Below, piece by piece: positions 54,976 through 64,000 of a stretch of DNA of 64,000 bases (the first letter of the stretch is position 1; the number at the start of each line of letters is the position of its first letter). The notes beneath the pieces are model-generated. The model made no database searches. It was given only the letters and a program-made list of their open reading frames with translations, and was not told where the DNA came from. The DNA comes from Turbatrix aceti (lineage: Eukaryota > Nematoda > Chromadorea > Rhabditida > Panagrolaimidae), in the NCBI GenBank assembly GCA_963969345.1, contig OZ017769.1:9613725-9677724 (forward strand), read 5' to 3'. Made by a program: the position numbers and the translations under genes.

Positions 54976-56155
54976 TCATTTGGTAAGATTTATCATTTCA
55001 GATTTTCCCAATTCAGATTTTCCCATATCTGAGACATTCATGGCGATGGATTTGGGAGGTTGTTCGGCGCCAGCAGCGCTAGGAGGTATAATTCCTAAAC
55101 GAGGATCAAGCTGAGAGGTAGGCGGCGGCTTTTTGCCCGATGGAAGAATCACATCACAGAATATGAGCACGAACAGAGCACCACTAACGAAGAGCAAAAA
55201 TCCCGAAAATGCGATGATGATGTATCCGAACAGAGCTGAAACGGGATTTTTAGGGCCCGGAAAAAGTTCGGTTAACATACGTGAGCCTTCTTCCGTTTCC
55301 GAACTTTCTTCGGGTAACGCGGATGGCTCATCTGGAGGATCCGTAGGCAGTGGAGAAGACGAAGAAATCTCGGGGAGAGGAGACGAGGAGACTTCGACAG
55401 GAGGCATTGGAGGAGGAGTGGGTTCCGTGGTGACCGGTAATGGCTCAGTGGAATTGGACGACTCCTCATCTTCGGGTTCCGTATAATCAAATACTGGGGG
55501 GTCTGTCGTAGTCGGGTGCGTTTCAGCAGTATTTTCGTTAGACGCCGTTGGTTCCGTTGGGGGTTCGGTCTCACTTGTAGACGGCTTGATCGTGGTAATT
55601 ACAGATTTGGACACCGCAGTTTTTTTCATCGTGCATAAAACATGACTGGCGAGTTTCTGCAGTTTTGACGTATCGACGAAACCCGAACTACCGTTTGCTA
55701 AATTATATAAAAATTAGTTTTTTGAAATAGGAACTTTATTAAACGTACCAAAAAAAACCGCCACGTCTATAATAACGGCTGAGCGGTCTGCCGTGGCGTA
55801 CCCTTTGTCACTAGGAAAATCGGTATTTCGGGGTCCAAAGACCTTTTCTGAAAAAAAATCAAGTTTTTATATCAACCTTTTTTTGTGACTTACCGTAGAA
55901 TGAATTGTTTTTATGGCCAACAACTCCAACTTCCCAGCCAGGGGGACAAAATCGCAGTAGATAATCGCTGATGCTTTCATCTTCTCGCTTTGGTTCGGAA
56001 ATCTCACCAAAGACATAGCAGTCATCCGCATTAATACCACCGTACAACTGTGCACTGCTGTCGAACGATAAAGCAGAGCACTCACTTTCGACAGCCGATG
56101 AGAGACGTGACAGAAGAGCAACTGCCAAACTGAAGCAAAAAACGGCTCGTCGCAT
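54976..56155 (-). CDS. ASH-C family paralog F, mucin-like membrane protein
   Basis: Three exons (56155-55894, 55847-55749, 55697-54976) join in frame to 360 residues, all phase 1. Signal peptide MRRAVFCFSLAVALLSRLSS. Ectodomain: ESECSALSF, QLYGGINADDCYVFGEI, RFCPPGWEVGV and LASHVLCTM, closest to paralog C. Part of exon 2 before DKGYATG is changed in the same way as C. The stalk is Thr/Pro/Ser-rich but much shorter than in C, and lacks the VETTPETEPP array. The helix LFGYIIIAFSGFLLFVSG is at about 276-306. The tail has NVSDMGKSELGKSE. From the stalk onward it is nearly the same as E. Confidence 0.75.
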
Positions 56156-56640
56156 CTTGACGGATCGTTTGTTTCAAATGCGAAGTCAAACAGTGACACA
56201 ACTGGTTTTAGGAGAAACATGTAAATTATGCTCGTTCCCATGGATTCGCACGGATTTGCATTTTATGCTTTACTTGATCGATTTGAATGATTAGTAACAC
56301 AATCTTTCACTAAAACTTGGCCATGCTTTTGGTCAACGGTTAGACCAAAATTATCAGCCAAACCGAAATTGAGTAATGTCAAGAAATATTTTCGAGCCGA
56401 GCAATCGAAAATTTGAAAAACGTTTGCTCAGGAAAAAAACCTGTAGTGTTCGAACCCACCCCTTCGACTATTTACGAATAACTTTAAAGCGCTTTTTTTA
56501 GCTTCGTTTTTACTTCATTTCTCAAGTTTTTTACCCTGTTATGTTACAAAACATTGTCAATACAAAATGCACGCGTAAATTGATTCTTTCTTGGAGGTTT
56601 GATTGTTTCTGAAGGATTCGAGTGCCGTGAAAAAGTTGAT
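56156..56640. other. Spacer between G and F
   Basis: Promoter of F and 3' region of G. No gene is supported; a tRNA T-loop-like string (GGTTCGAACA, minus strand, near 56445) has no cloverleaf around it. Confidence 0.35.
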
Positions 56641-57562
56641 TTAGTTGGCATCGATTAGAACGCCGAGCAGAGCCACCAAAATAAAAGAGTTTAGTGGAAA
56701 AGCTGTCGACGGCGATACTGCCGTGGGTGTTGTAAGAACCAGAGATACATCGTAGTCCTCCTTTTTTGATGTGATCGGATCATGGGGATTTACCGTCATA
56801 AAGTTGCCTTTAATTCTTGTTCTACGTTTTTTTTTGGTTACTAGTGGATTTAACGTTGCCGTCGAATTTTTGGTTTTTAGGAAGTTCGGGGCTGTCGAGG
56901 CCTCTCGTTCTAAAGTAATTTAATTTAATCGATGATAAACAAAAATACCAAAAACGCACCGCCTATTTGCAGTTGAGGTTCAGCTTTTTCGGCCGGTAGC
57001 TGACAGATTGCATGGGTCACGACATTCGTTATTTTCGTTTTAGGAACCAGTTTAGCAGATGCGTCAGTGTCTGAAAATATGAAACTTTGCACAAAATTAA
57101 AGAATCGTCAACAAACCAATGATCAGAATGCCGGCATCGATCAAATTGAGATTTAGGTAGTTGTCCACCTCACGCTCAGTAGCATATTCTTGCAGTTGGT
57201 AATTTTTGTTACCAATTTTTTTTTTGAGTTTGTTAGAAACCAGTCCAGTAGAGTAAGCGTTAGCGCCGGGAAAGTCGCGATTATGGGCTTTGATGTGCTT
57301 GACTGCAAGGTTTCGGCGTGATCGGGGAACACAAAAAAATATAAAAAAACTCACGGAGAACGTCGAACTCAGCCTTTGTGTCAGGTGCAGCCAACGAGCA
57401 TTGCTTGTCGCCTGCAGGGATGAAGTAGTAGCAGAAAGCCGAATCTGGGTCATCGTAGTACTTCTCTGTGCCGTCATTCGCATCTGGACAGCTATATGCG
57501 CTAGATACGGACGACGAGAAGAACATGACGGCCATAATCAACAAAAAGATACATGACCGCAT
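56641..57562 (-). CDS. ASH-C family paralog G, possibly GPI-anchored
   Basis: Four exons (57562-57355, 57302-57174, 57070-56960, 56909-56641) join in frame to 238 residues, all phase 1. Start MRSCIFLLIMAVMFFSSSVS (signal peptide). An ATG further upstream exists but would bury the signal. Ectodomain: YSCPDAN, KYYDDPDSAFCYYF, KQCSLAAPD, NRDFPGANAYSTG and VTHAICQLPAEK, the closest match to paralog A. The last exon has no mucin array and no long helix. It ends in a short hydrophobic run (FPLNSFILVALLGVLIDAN) right at the C-terminus, which looks like a GPI-attachment signal. No single exon other than the first has an ATG start, so this gene is easy to miss. Confidence 0.6.
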
Positions 57563-58083
57563 GGATGCCCGACGCGTCCGACGCTGATGAAAACATGCGA
57601 GGGCAACAACGGACATCAGGGAAAAACACAATGGCAATATTCAAATTTTTTTCTTTTTAAATATGTGTTACACCCTATATATGGTGGCATGCAAATTGCT
57701 GAGTCAAGTAGATCAAAAAATATGATCAAAGTATTATGTACGAGAAACATGTTTCTTTTTGTTTGCGCTACTAATTCTGGCTTTTCAATTGATCAAAAAG
57801 CTGCTAATTCATTTTCTTTAGAGAAAGACGTCAGTTTTGATCTTTGGTAGTAAGTGATCAATTTAATCTATGCACGTGATTCCGACACGACTGATAAATC
57901 CTTGAACAATGTGGTTATGACTCCAAGTAGGGTAACAGCGCACATAAAACATTGAAAAGAACAGTCTCTGCTTTTAAATGTTTTTCGAAAATTATTTATT
58001 GGCAAAAAAACAAGAAAATACTTTTTATAGCTTTTGCGTAGATAAATATCTTGTTTATTACATTCTGATTTTTAAAAACGGAC
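57563..58083. other. Spacer between the MFS gene and paralog G
   Basis: AT-rich; promoter of G and 3' region of the MFS gene. Nothing else is recognised. Confidence 0.35.
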
Positions 58084-59732
58084 TCAAAAAGATAGATAAC
58101 AATTTTTTTTGTTTTTTCGATTGTTGTTGAATTCCAACAATAACGATTTGGCTTTCCTTTCTTTTCCCACTTTTTCTTGGATTTTTAAAAAGTTGCTAGC
58201 AACACTTTGGGACCTGGTTTCTGGAAGGTGAATCCAAACGTGTCGTATGCAACTGATCTGCATGATCATCACTGGAAGGTACAACCAGGCCCCAATCAGA
58301 GGGTCGAAGATCGCGTATAAAAAATTTGCAACGATGGGAAGCAGCAGTTTGATAACCAACACCATCTGGACAAATGCCAGCTTGACCGAAATAGATACGA
58401 CATCCATGGTCACGACCATATAAGACGATCCGCAGTCCAGGGAAAATGCCACACTTTGGATGCAAAGAGCGACAAGTCCAAAAAAGTAGGTTGCGTTCGA
58501 AGGACCGTCTGAGGTATCGAGGATTATTTTGGCAATGGCAAAAGTCAAGGTTGCCAGGAAAACAGTCGTCATGCCAAGAATGACGACTAGTCGATGTCCG
58601 AGTTTTTCGTACAACCAGGGGACGGCAAAAAGTAGAGGATAGGTTGCCATTGTAATAATGTTGTCTGCCAGCATGACTGATCCCGAATCCCAGCCAAGGC
58701 TTGTCACAGTGGTCATCATGTTATAAACGCCAAAGGTGTAAATTCCAAAGTAGGTAACCAATAATGGTGCCATGACCAGCCGCAAGCATTCACGAATCGT
58801 CGGATCACGAAGCATTGTTAGAAATGAAAATTCTTTGACAAGATTTTCTTCTGTTTTGTACGATTCGTAGATCATTTCTGAAAAATACAAAAAAAATAAT
58901 AACATTAAAAAAATCTTAACTTACCAAAATCAGCATCTTTGCCATGAAATGAGTCTACTGCAGTGCGAATAATTTCATGAGAAGATTTGACCATGTGCAA
59001 GTACTTGGGCGACTCTGGAATCAAAGATGCCAGAATGATGAAAATAAAGATAAACACAATCAAAATCAAAAACAATGTGTAATAATTTTCGGGTGTGCCT
59101 AAAATGCTTGGGATGCTGAGAATACTCGTAATGGAACCGGTAATCGTAGTAACAGTCATGATGCTTGCTATAGAAAATGCCCTTAAATGATCAGGAGCGC
59201 ATTCCGAAAGGTACACCTTTGTTGCACCAGTCCTCAGAGAATCCGCAAAACCGTAGAACACCATTGCGACGAAGAACAGTTCAACGAGATTGGTGAACTT
59301 TGCTGCAATGACGGCAATGCAAGCTGCGGCGCCGAAAAAACCCTTGACGTAGACGGTGGCCACTCGTCGACCCCAACGATCCATGAGGGGCACGACGACG
59401 AACAGGCCGATGATCGAGCACGCCAGACCCGTATTGATGGCCGCTAGGTAGACAAAGTTTGCCTCCGCTGCATCAAGTTGAATTCCAAACTGCGTACTGA
59501 TGCTTTGGTTTGAAAACTCGATGAACACGATGGCAAGTCGTCGGACGTAGGCATCAAAAAACTCAACAAAGCCGCCGACGGTCCCGTAACACAAAATTGT
59601 AAAGCCCAGTGTATAAGACGGCAGCTTCATTTCATGTAGAGCTATGTGGCAGTAAAGTGCAAAATGTATTGTTTTTGTCATCCTCTCTCTTGCTGCAACC
59701 TCATGATTATTGATAAGAACTGTTTTTAGCAT
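58084..59732 (-). CDS. MFS sugar-transporter-like protein
   Basis: Two exons (59732-58925 and 58877-58084) join in frame to 533 residues, with about twelve hydrophobic helices. Family signatures of the sugar-porter branch: LMDRWGRRVATVYVKGFFGA after helix 2, the end of helix 6 as LIPESPKYLHM (PESPRYL box), and LYEKLGHRLVVILGM after helix 8. It therefore belongs to the GLUT-like part of the major facilitator superfamily; the substrate cannot be told. The GLUT QLS and W residues are not evident, so it may be a divergent or orphan carrier. The true start may be one of three Met (residues 1, 18 or 35). A hydrophilic loop lies between the two halves, interrupted by the intron. C-terminal tail Lys/Asn-rich. 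Confidence 0.8.
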
Positions 59733-60322
59733 AAGAATGTGTAGAAAAAACGACTGATTTTTTTCAGTTGATCATGTATTATCACACGTGTTTCTTGAAG
59801 ACTACCGAATCAAAGTTCAAAAGTCGTTCCCGACAAGAACTGTATTTCTCTTCCAAAAAGATTCAAAAAAAACATGTTGTGTTTGTGACCATGTTTTTTT
59901 TTATTAGAGATGTTACTCCGAAAAATGCGTAGTCAAATTAGAAAAAGATCTGAGACGTTCATGACGATAGATTTGAGTACGTGAGCCTTCGTCTTTTTGC
60001 AAACTTTTTTCAGGTAATTTATGAGTTTTTAGAAAATTCTTTAGATGCTGTTCAATTGCGTTTTCAAGATTTCGGCACACCGTTTTTAGGTCACTTGTTT
60101 GATTTTTTGAATATTAATATCTTATTTTTTAGTTACTGTAACTATTTCCGGTTACTAATCAAGTTTTGGGTTAAACCAGACCGACACAGCAAGCTCGTTG
60201 TTTTAAAAAAATACTTTTGATCAACATAATTTTATTCAAAACGTTACACAATTGACAACGGCGTGACACACCGCAAACTTCCTGGAACATCTCTGCGATC
60301 TGTGATAACCACGTCGACGTTC
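59733..60322. other. Spacer with an ASH-C gene remnant
   Basis: The promoter of the MFS gene and 3' region of the exchanger gene. 59945-60020 is a decayed piece of an ASH-C 3' exon (listed separately). Confidence 0.35.
59945..60020 (-). pseudogene. Remnant of an ASH-C tail exon
   Basis: Plus-strand text AGATCTGAGACGTTCATGAC matches the NVSDMG tail region of C, E and F, and CGTGAGCCTTCGTC the stalk. The ~200 bases that normally separate them, including the transmembrane helix, are missing. It lies outside the cluster, beyond the MFS gene. Confidence 0.55.
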
Positions 60323-63300
60323 TCAAAGCCTCTCATGAATGTCGTCATCTTCGTTGGCAGACACCGTAACGTTTCGAAGAATGGGAACGGGCTGGAAGAC
60401 GTCATCGCTGCCGCCGATATCAGCACCATGGTTGTCGTAGCCATTTTGCGGGGCCCCCAGAACGAAGCGTGGGGCAACGCTGCCAAATATCGGTTCGTCG
60501 TCCTGATGCGACATGATGAGGTTGGTGTCGTCGAATGCGACTCCGCTGAGCGTTGTGTTGGATCTCGTTCGATTCTGAGTGTACCATTCGAAGATTTGGT
60601 CCGAGAATATGGCGTTGGGATTCGCACTCTTCGCAACGTTGTACTCGACGCTGCGGACAGCGTTGAGGTTTTCGTGGAACTTCTGCACGTCTTCCTGCTC
60701 CATTCTGGTGTGTGCGCGAACAAGGTTTGACCTGTCAAGAGTTTTTCTGTTCTTCTTGCGCACGAGCAGTGGTGAGAGCACCCGGCGATGCAGTTGTTCG
60801 TACGCGTTGCGCATCCAGTGATGCCCGCGCTTGCCCAGGATTATTTCGACGTTGATCATCGTGTTGTCGATCATCTGGAAAAGGTTTAAGGTAAAAAAAA
60901 GATAACTAAAGACGGCGTGAGAAACATACGTTTTCATAGACTTTTTCGATCATTTTTTGTTCGTGTTCGTGTTTCCGTTCGACTTCTAAGAAGTTGGCAA
61001 CTGGTTTGAGTGCCATTCCCTGAAAAAAATGAACAAATAAAAAAAATAAAAAAACGAAAGAACAAAAAAAAACAAAAATATTAAAAAAAAATATACCTGA
61101 ATGAAAACAGTGAAGTAAATAACGACAATGCACGACGTGACAAACAGATTCTTCGTTGCCAAACTATCAGGCAATGCAACAACCAGACCGTAGGCAATGG
61201 CCCCCCGAAGACCGCCGAACGCAATAATGAACATGTCAACTTTTGTGAACTTCTTGAGTCTTCCCTTGTTGAGGAGGTAGCAAAGCACGACGACGCCAAG
61301 AGCCCGGTAGATAAGGCAGAAGATAACTGTCAAGATAATGAAGGACGTGTCCCAGTGGTGGTCAGCAGAAACTGTAGAAAGCCCGAGGAAGATGAAAATG
61401 ACGGTTTCAGACATGAGAGCCAACACCTTGGTAAAGTAGTGAATGGCCTGGAAAACATCGTCCGAGAGATTTTCCTTGACGAAGGGTTTCATAGCTGCTC
61501 CACAAAACACGATCGCCATGATCGAAGACAGCCCGAACAGCTCGCAGAGAAGGTAGCTCGCAAACGGAACGATGAACACGAAAACAGGATTCAGAATTCG
61601 AACGTTTTCGGTGTATTTGGTTATGAATGCCGTAATGTATCCAAAGAGGATTCCGACGCCGATGCCGCCAAAAGCGATGACAAAGAAGCTGATGACTCCG
61701 AAGTAGTAGTCGCGGGGGATGATGTTCTCGTCGCCGATTTCGACGAACGTCAGCAACATGCGGTACAACACGACAGCGATACCGTCGTTGAGAAGCCTGA
61801 AAAATACGGTTTTCTGTACAACTTTTTGAAACTGACCTTAATTTTGAGCGGGGATATCAAATCAAAAAAATATCGCTTCCGTTATAAAAAAAAGCAAAAA
61901 ATCTGTTTACATACTGACACCCGCAAAGATAGTTTTCAAAATTTGTGAGACAAATGAAATTGTGTACGGTTTTTCAAAAAACATGTAGAAACTGATTATT
62001 TTTGATGTCCCAGTTTCACCAAAGTTATTACACAAAAGAAAAATCATCTGTTCATAGTTTGGGTGTAAATAATTTGTTAACTGTCCAATTCGGGCCGCCG
62101 ATTTCAGAACAAAAAAAATGCAACAAGTCGAACAAAATGGAAACTGTTTCTTATGCCGGAAATAAACAACCAAATATTGTTCTGTACAGAGTAAAATTAC
62201 AGTTATTATTTTTTTTAATGTAAAATTACAGTTATTATTGTAATTTTACATTAAAAAAAATTTAAAAACCTGGATCTTCATGTGTACACTGAGTAAAATA
62301 TATAAAGGTTTCGCATATAAAAGTTTAAAAAACTGTACACGATATTTTTTCTTCTGAATTTCTTATGGAACTGTCCACTGTTACATAAGAAATTTTTAAA
62401 TTTAAAAATATTGCAAATGAAAATAAAACAGGCAAAAAACCTGCAGCGTAACTGACAACATTTTATAAAAAATACTCACGATTCGCCAAAAACGGAGATA
62501 AAAAGCAGCTCGTTGACCTCCATTTGCTCAAAAATGACAATGACAGCGACAGGGTCGACGTCGGCAATCAAAGATCCAAAAAGCAGCAAATCGAGACAGG
62601 ACATCTCAATGCTGAACAATCCCGTCAGCCCAATGGCCCAAAGCGAGAGTCCGATAGCAACAATGTTCCAGCACGTGCCAATGAGAGCAAACGTAAGACA
62701 ACTGCCAAAGTTGTCGAAGAAAGATCTTGCGGGCATGTTATAGCCGGCGTCAAAGATGAGCGGTGGCAGGAGAAAATAGAAAAACACCTCGCTGTCGAGG
62801 TAGAACTGCTCTTTTTCGACGCCCATGATGTTGAGGAGGATGCCGATGATGAGACCAACAAGAATGAGCAGACTGCTGTCTGGGAACATTTCCGAGACCT
62901 TTGGATAGACATTGAAAACTGAAGTACAAATGTTATTTTATTTATTGTATATCTGTTTTTTGATGAGACAAAAATATTTTTGTCATCCATTTTAATTTTT
63001 ATTAAAGTTTATCACTGTTCAGAAAAACATTCGGTAATCAATTGTTCAACTGGACACGGGGCAACATCTTTTTAAAAGATAAAGAAAACTTATTTCCAAA
63101 ACTTCAATTGTTGAAAAAAATTTAGAAATTCATTTTTTTACAATGTTGTTATCGTAGTAATACTTTAACCCTAAACAAAAAATTAAACAATTACAAAAAT
63201 AAATATTGTAGAAAATTTTTAAACTGAATCCTCAGACCGAATAGAGTGCAACCAACTACTAACTAAACTATGATAACATACGATAAATGAAACACCGCAT

Positions 63301-64000
63301 ATAGGATCTATTTATTTATTTGTATGTTGGTTTGTCATTTTTTTATGTATCAAAAGTTGTTTGAGAGCTCAGAATTGCGAACAACTTTTTTTGGCGTTCG
63401 ACAGAATTTATTTACCTTTTGTACTTGCAAGTAGTATTTATGTGGAAATGTAAAAAAATGTATTTATACAACCAATCATTTTTTTTTAATTTTTGAGCTT
63501 TTTTTACTGAAAACTGACAATAGCTTCTTCGAGTTTTTAATATCTATTCCAGAAATGATTTTTTTAGCTTGAATAAAACTGAAATGATAGAAGATTTCTG
63601 CAAAAACTTTTTAAAGGCAAATGTCGTGCAAATGCTAATCGCCACCATGTACGTCAAAATAAAATCCGCTGGTTCACTTGCATTTGTTTACCTTTCGAGT
63701 TATAATTCATACTATTTTTATCAATTGATCAATTTTTGTGTACTTCTATCACCATTAAGTAAGTAAAATTTTGTATAATTTTTTATAAAATAACTGGCAT
63801 GGTCAAGAAAAAAAACCCACCGATTTTAGCCAAACATGCAACCAGAATCCAAACAACGACAACAATGGGGATCTTGGCTTCCTCCCAATTCCAGACGACA
63901 ATCTCGTACCTCTCGGGGGCCTCTTCATTGGCAGACGTCGTAAGGACAAATTGAGCGAGAAATATGACGAGCACGATGAAACACTTTCGCTGGAGCCGCT
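60323..64000 (-). CDS. Na+/H+ exchanger (NHE family), 5' end cut by window edge
   Basis: Secondary transporter that swaps Na+ for H+. Five exons are visible (64000-63821, 62918-62480, 61796-61097, 61019-60930, 60874-60323); the first runs off the right edge and shows the end of a signal peptide ([17 protein letters not shown]). Hallmarks: [37 protein letters not shown] (amiloride-site region), [58 protein letters not shown] and [21 protein letters not shown] cytoplasmic domain ([20 protein letters not shown], then [13 protein letters not shown]) matches plasma-membrane NHE types. About 653 residues are visible. The 683-base intron 61797-62479 contains a strong hairpin; the 902-base intron 62919-63820 is empty. 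Confidence 0.93.
62205..62262. repeat. A/T hairpin in the exchanger intron
   Basis: TTTTTTTAATGTAAAATTAC and its inverse flank a short loop of about 8 bases, with the AAATTACAGTTATTAT text repeated before it. Such a near-perfect inverted repeat can arise as a small foldback insertion. No function is indicated. Confidence 0.5.

Noticed and set aside
56436..56470. Possible tRNA (GGTTCGAACA on the minus strand)
   Set aside because: No acceptor stem, D-arm or anticodon arm can be paired around it.
42437..57562. Calling the cluster an immune receptor or allorecognition locus
   Set aside because: The pattern (tandem mosaics, a hypervariable loop) would fit, but there is no known immune domain and no expression evidence, so only the observations are reported.
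58084..59732. Naming the MFS protein a GLUT or a specific organic-ion carrier
   Set aside because: The sugar-porter signatures place it only at superfamily-branch level. The residues that define substrate groups are not clear.

Overview
The window is animal nuclear DNA: AT-rich, gene-dense, with short introns (GT..AG, often a run of T before TTTTAG or TTTCAG) and no bacterial features. Many genes have a pyrimidine-rich 3' splice acceptor only 8-14 bases upstream of the ATG, with no coding exon before it. That is what spliced-leader acceptor sites look like. Together with the C-terminal tail of PRP8 and the Src-type kinase it suggests a nematode or a close ecdysozoan relative; the species is not recognised.

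Region 1 (1-24.3 kb) is conserved housekeeping. It holds PRP31 (minus, cut by the left edge), the mitochondrial stomatin STOML2 (plus), the EF-hand protein CIB2 (minus), a 78-residue membrane/zinc-ribbon microprotein (plus), the La protein (plus), the CAAX protease STE24/ZMPSTE24 (minus), an AGPAT5-type acyltransferase (minus) and a complete 12-exon PRP8 (plus, 2339 residues). Region 2 (24.3-42 kb) is looser. It holds a small secreted six-cysteine protein, long AT-rich spacer, a 1.07 kb inverted-repeat element, a Src-type tyrosine kinase, two U2 snRNA genes in a local duplication that flanks a RING-like gene, a copied fragment of an E2 exon, and a UBE2D/LET-70 ubiquitin-conjugating enzyme.

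Region 3 (42.4-57.6 kb) is the most unusual part. Seven tandem minus-strand paralogs (called A to G here, from left to right) belong to a secreted or membrane-anchored family I do not recognise. Each has an MRR-type signal peptide, a Cys-rich ectodomain encoded by two or three symmetric phase-1 exons, and a conserved [AV][ST]H-x2-C motif. The downstream part varies: a mucin-like Thr/Pro repeat with a transmembrane helix, a possible GPI signal, or three tandem ectodomains with no anchor. The paralogs are mosaics, and two near-identical copies differ almost only in one 12-residue loop. Region 4 (58-64 kb) holds a sugar-transporter-like MFS protein and an NHE-type Na+/H+ exchanger cut by the right edge, both minus.

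Mobile DNA is scattered between genes and in one PRP8 intron: three short hAT-like elements with 8-bp target duplications, a 5'-truncated LINE with a 15-bp duplication, a 465-bp foldback element probably nested in another element, and the 1.07 kb element with perfect 28-bp terminal repeats. Several spliceosome-related genes share the window (PRP31, PRP8, two U2 genes, and La, which binds RNA 3' ends). Both U2 copies lack one A in the sequence that normally pairs with the branch site.
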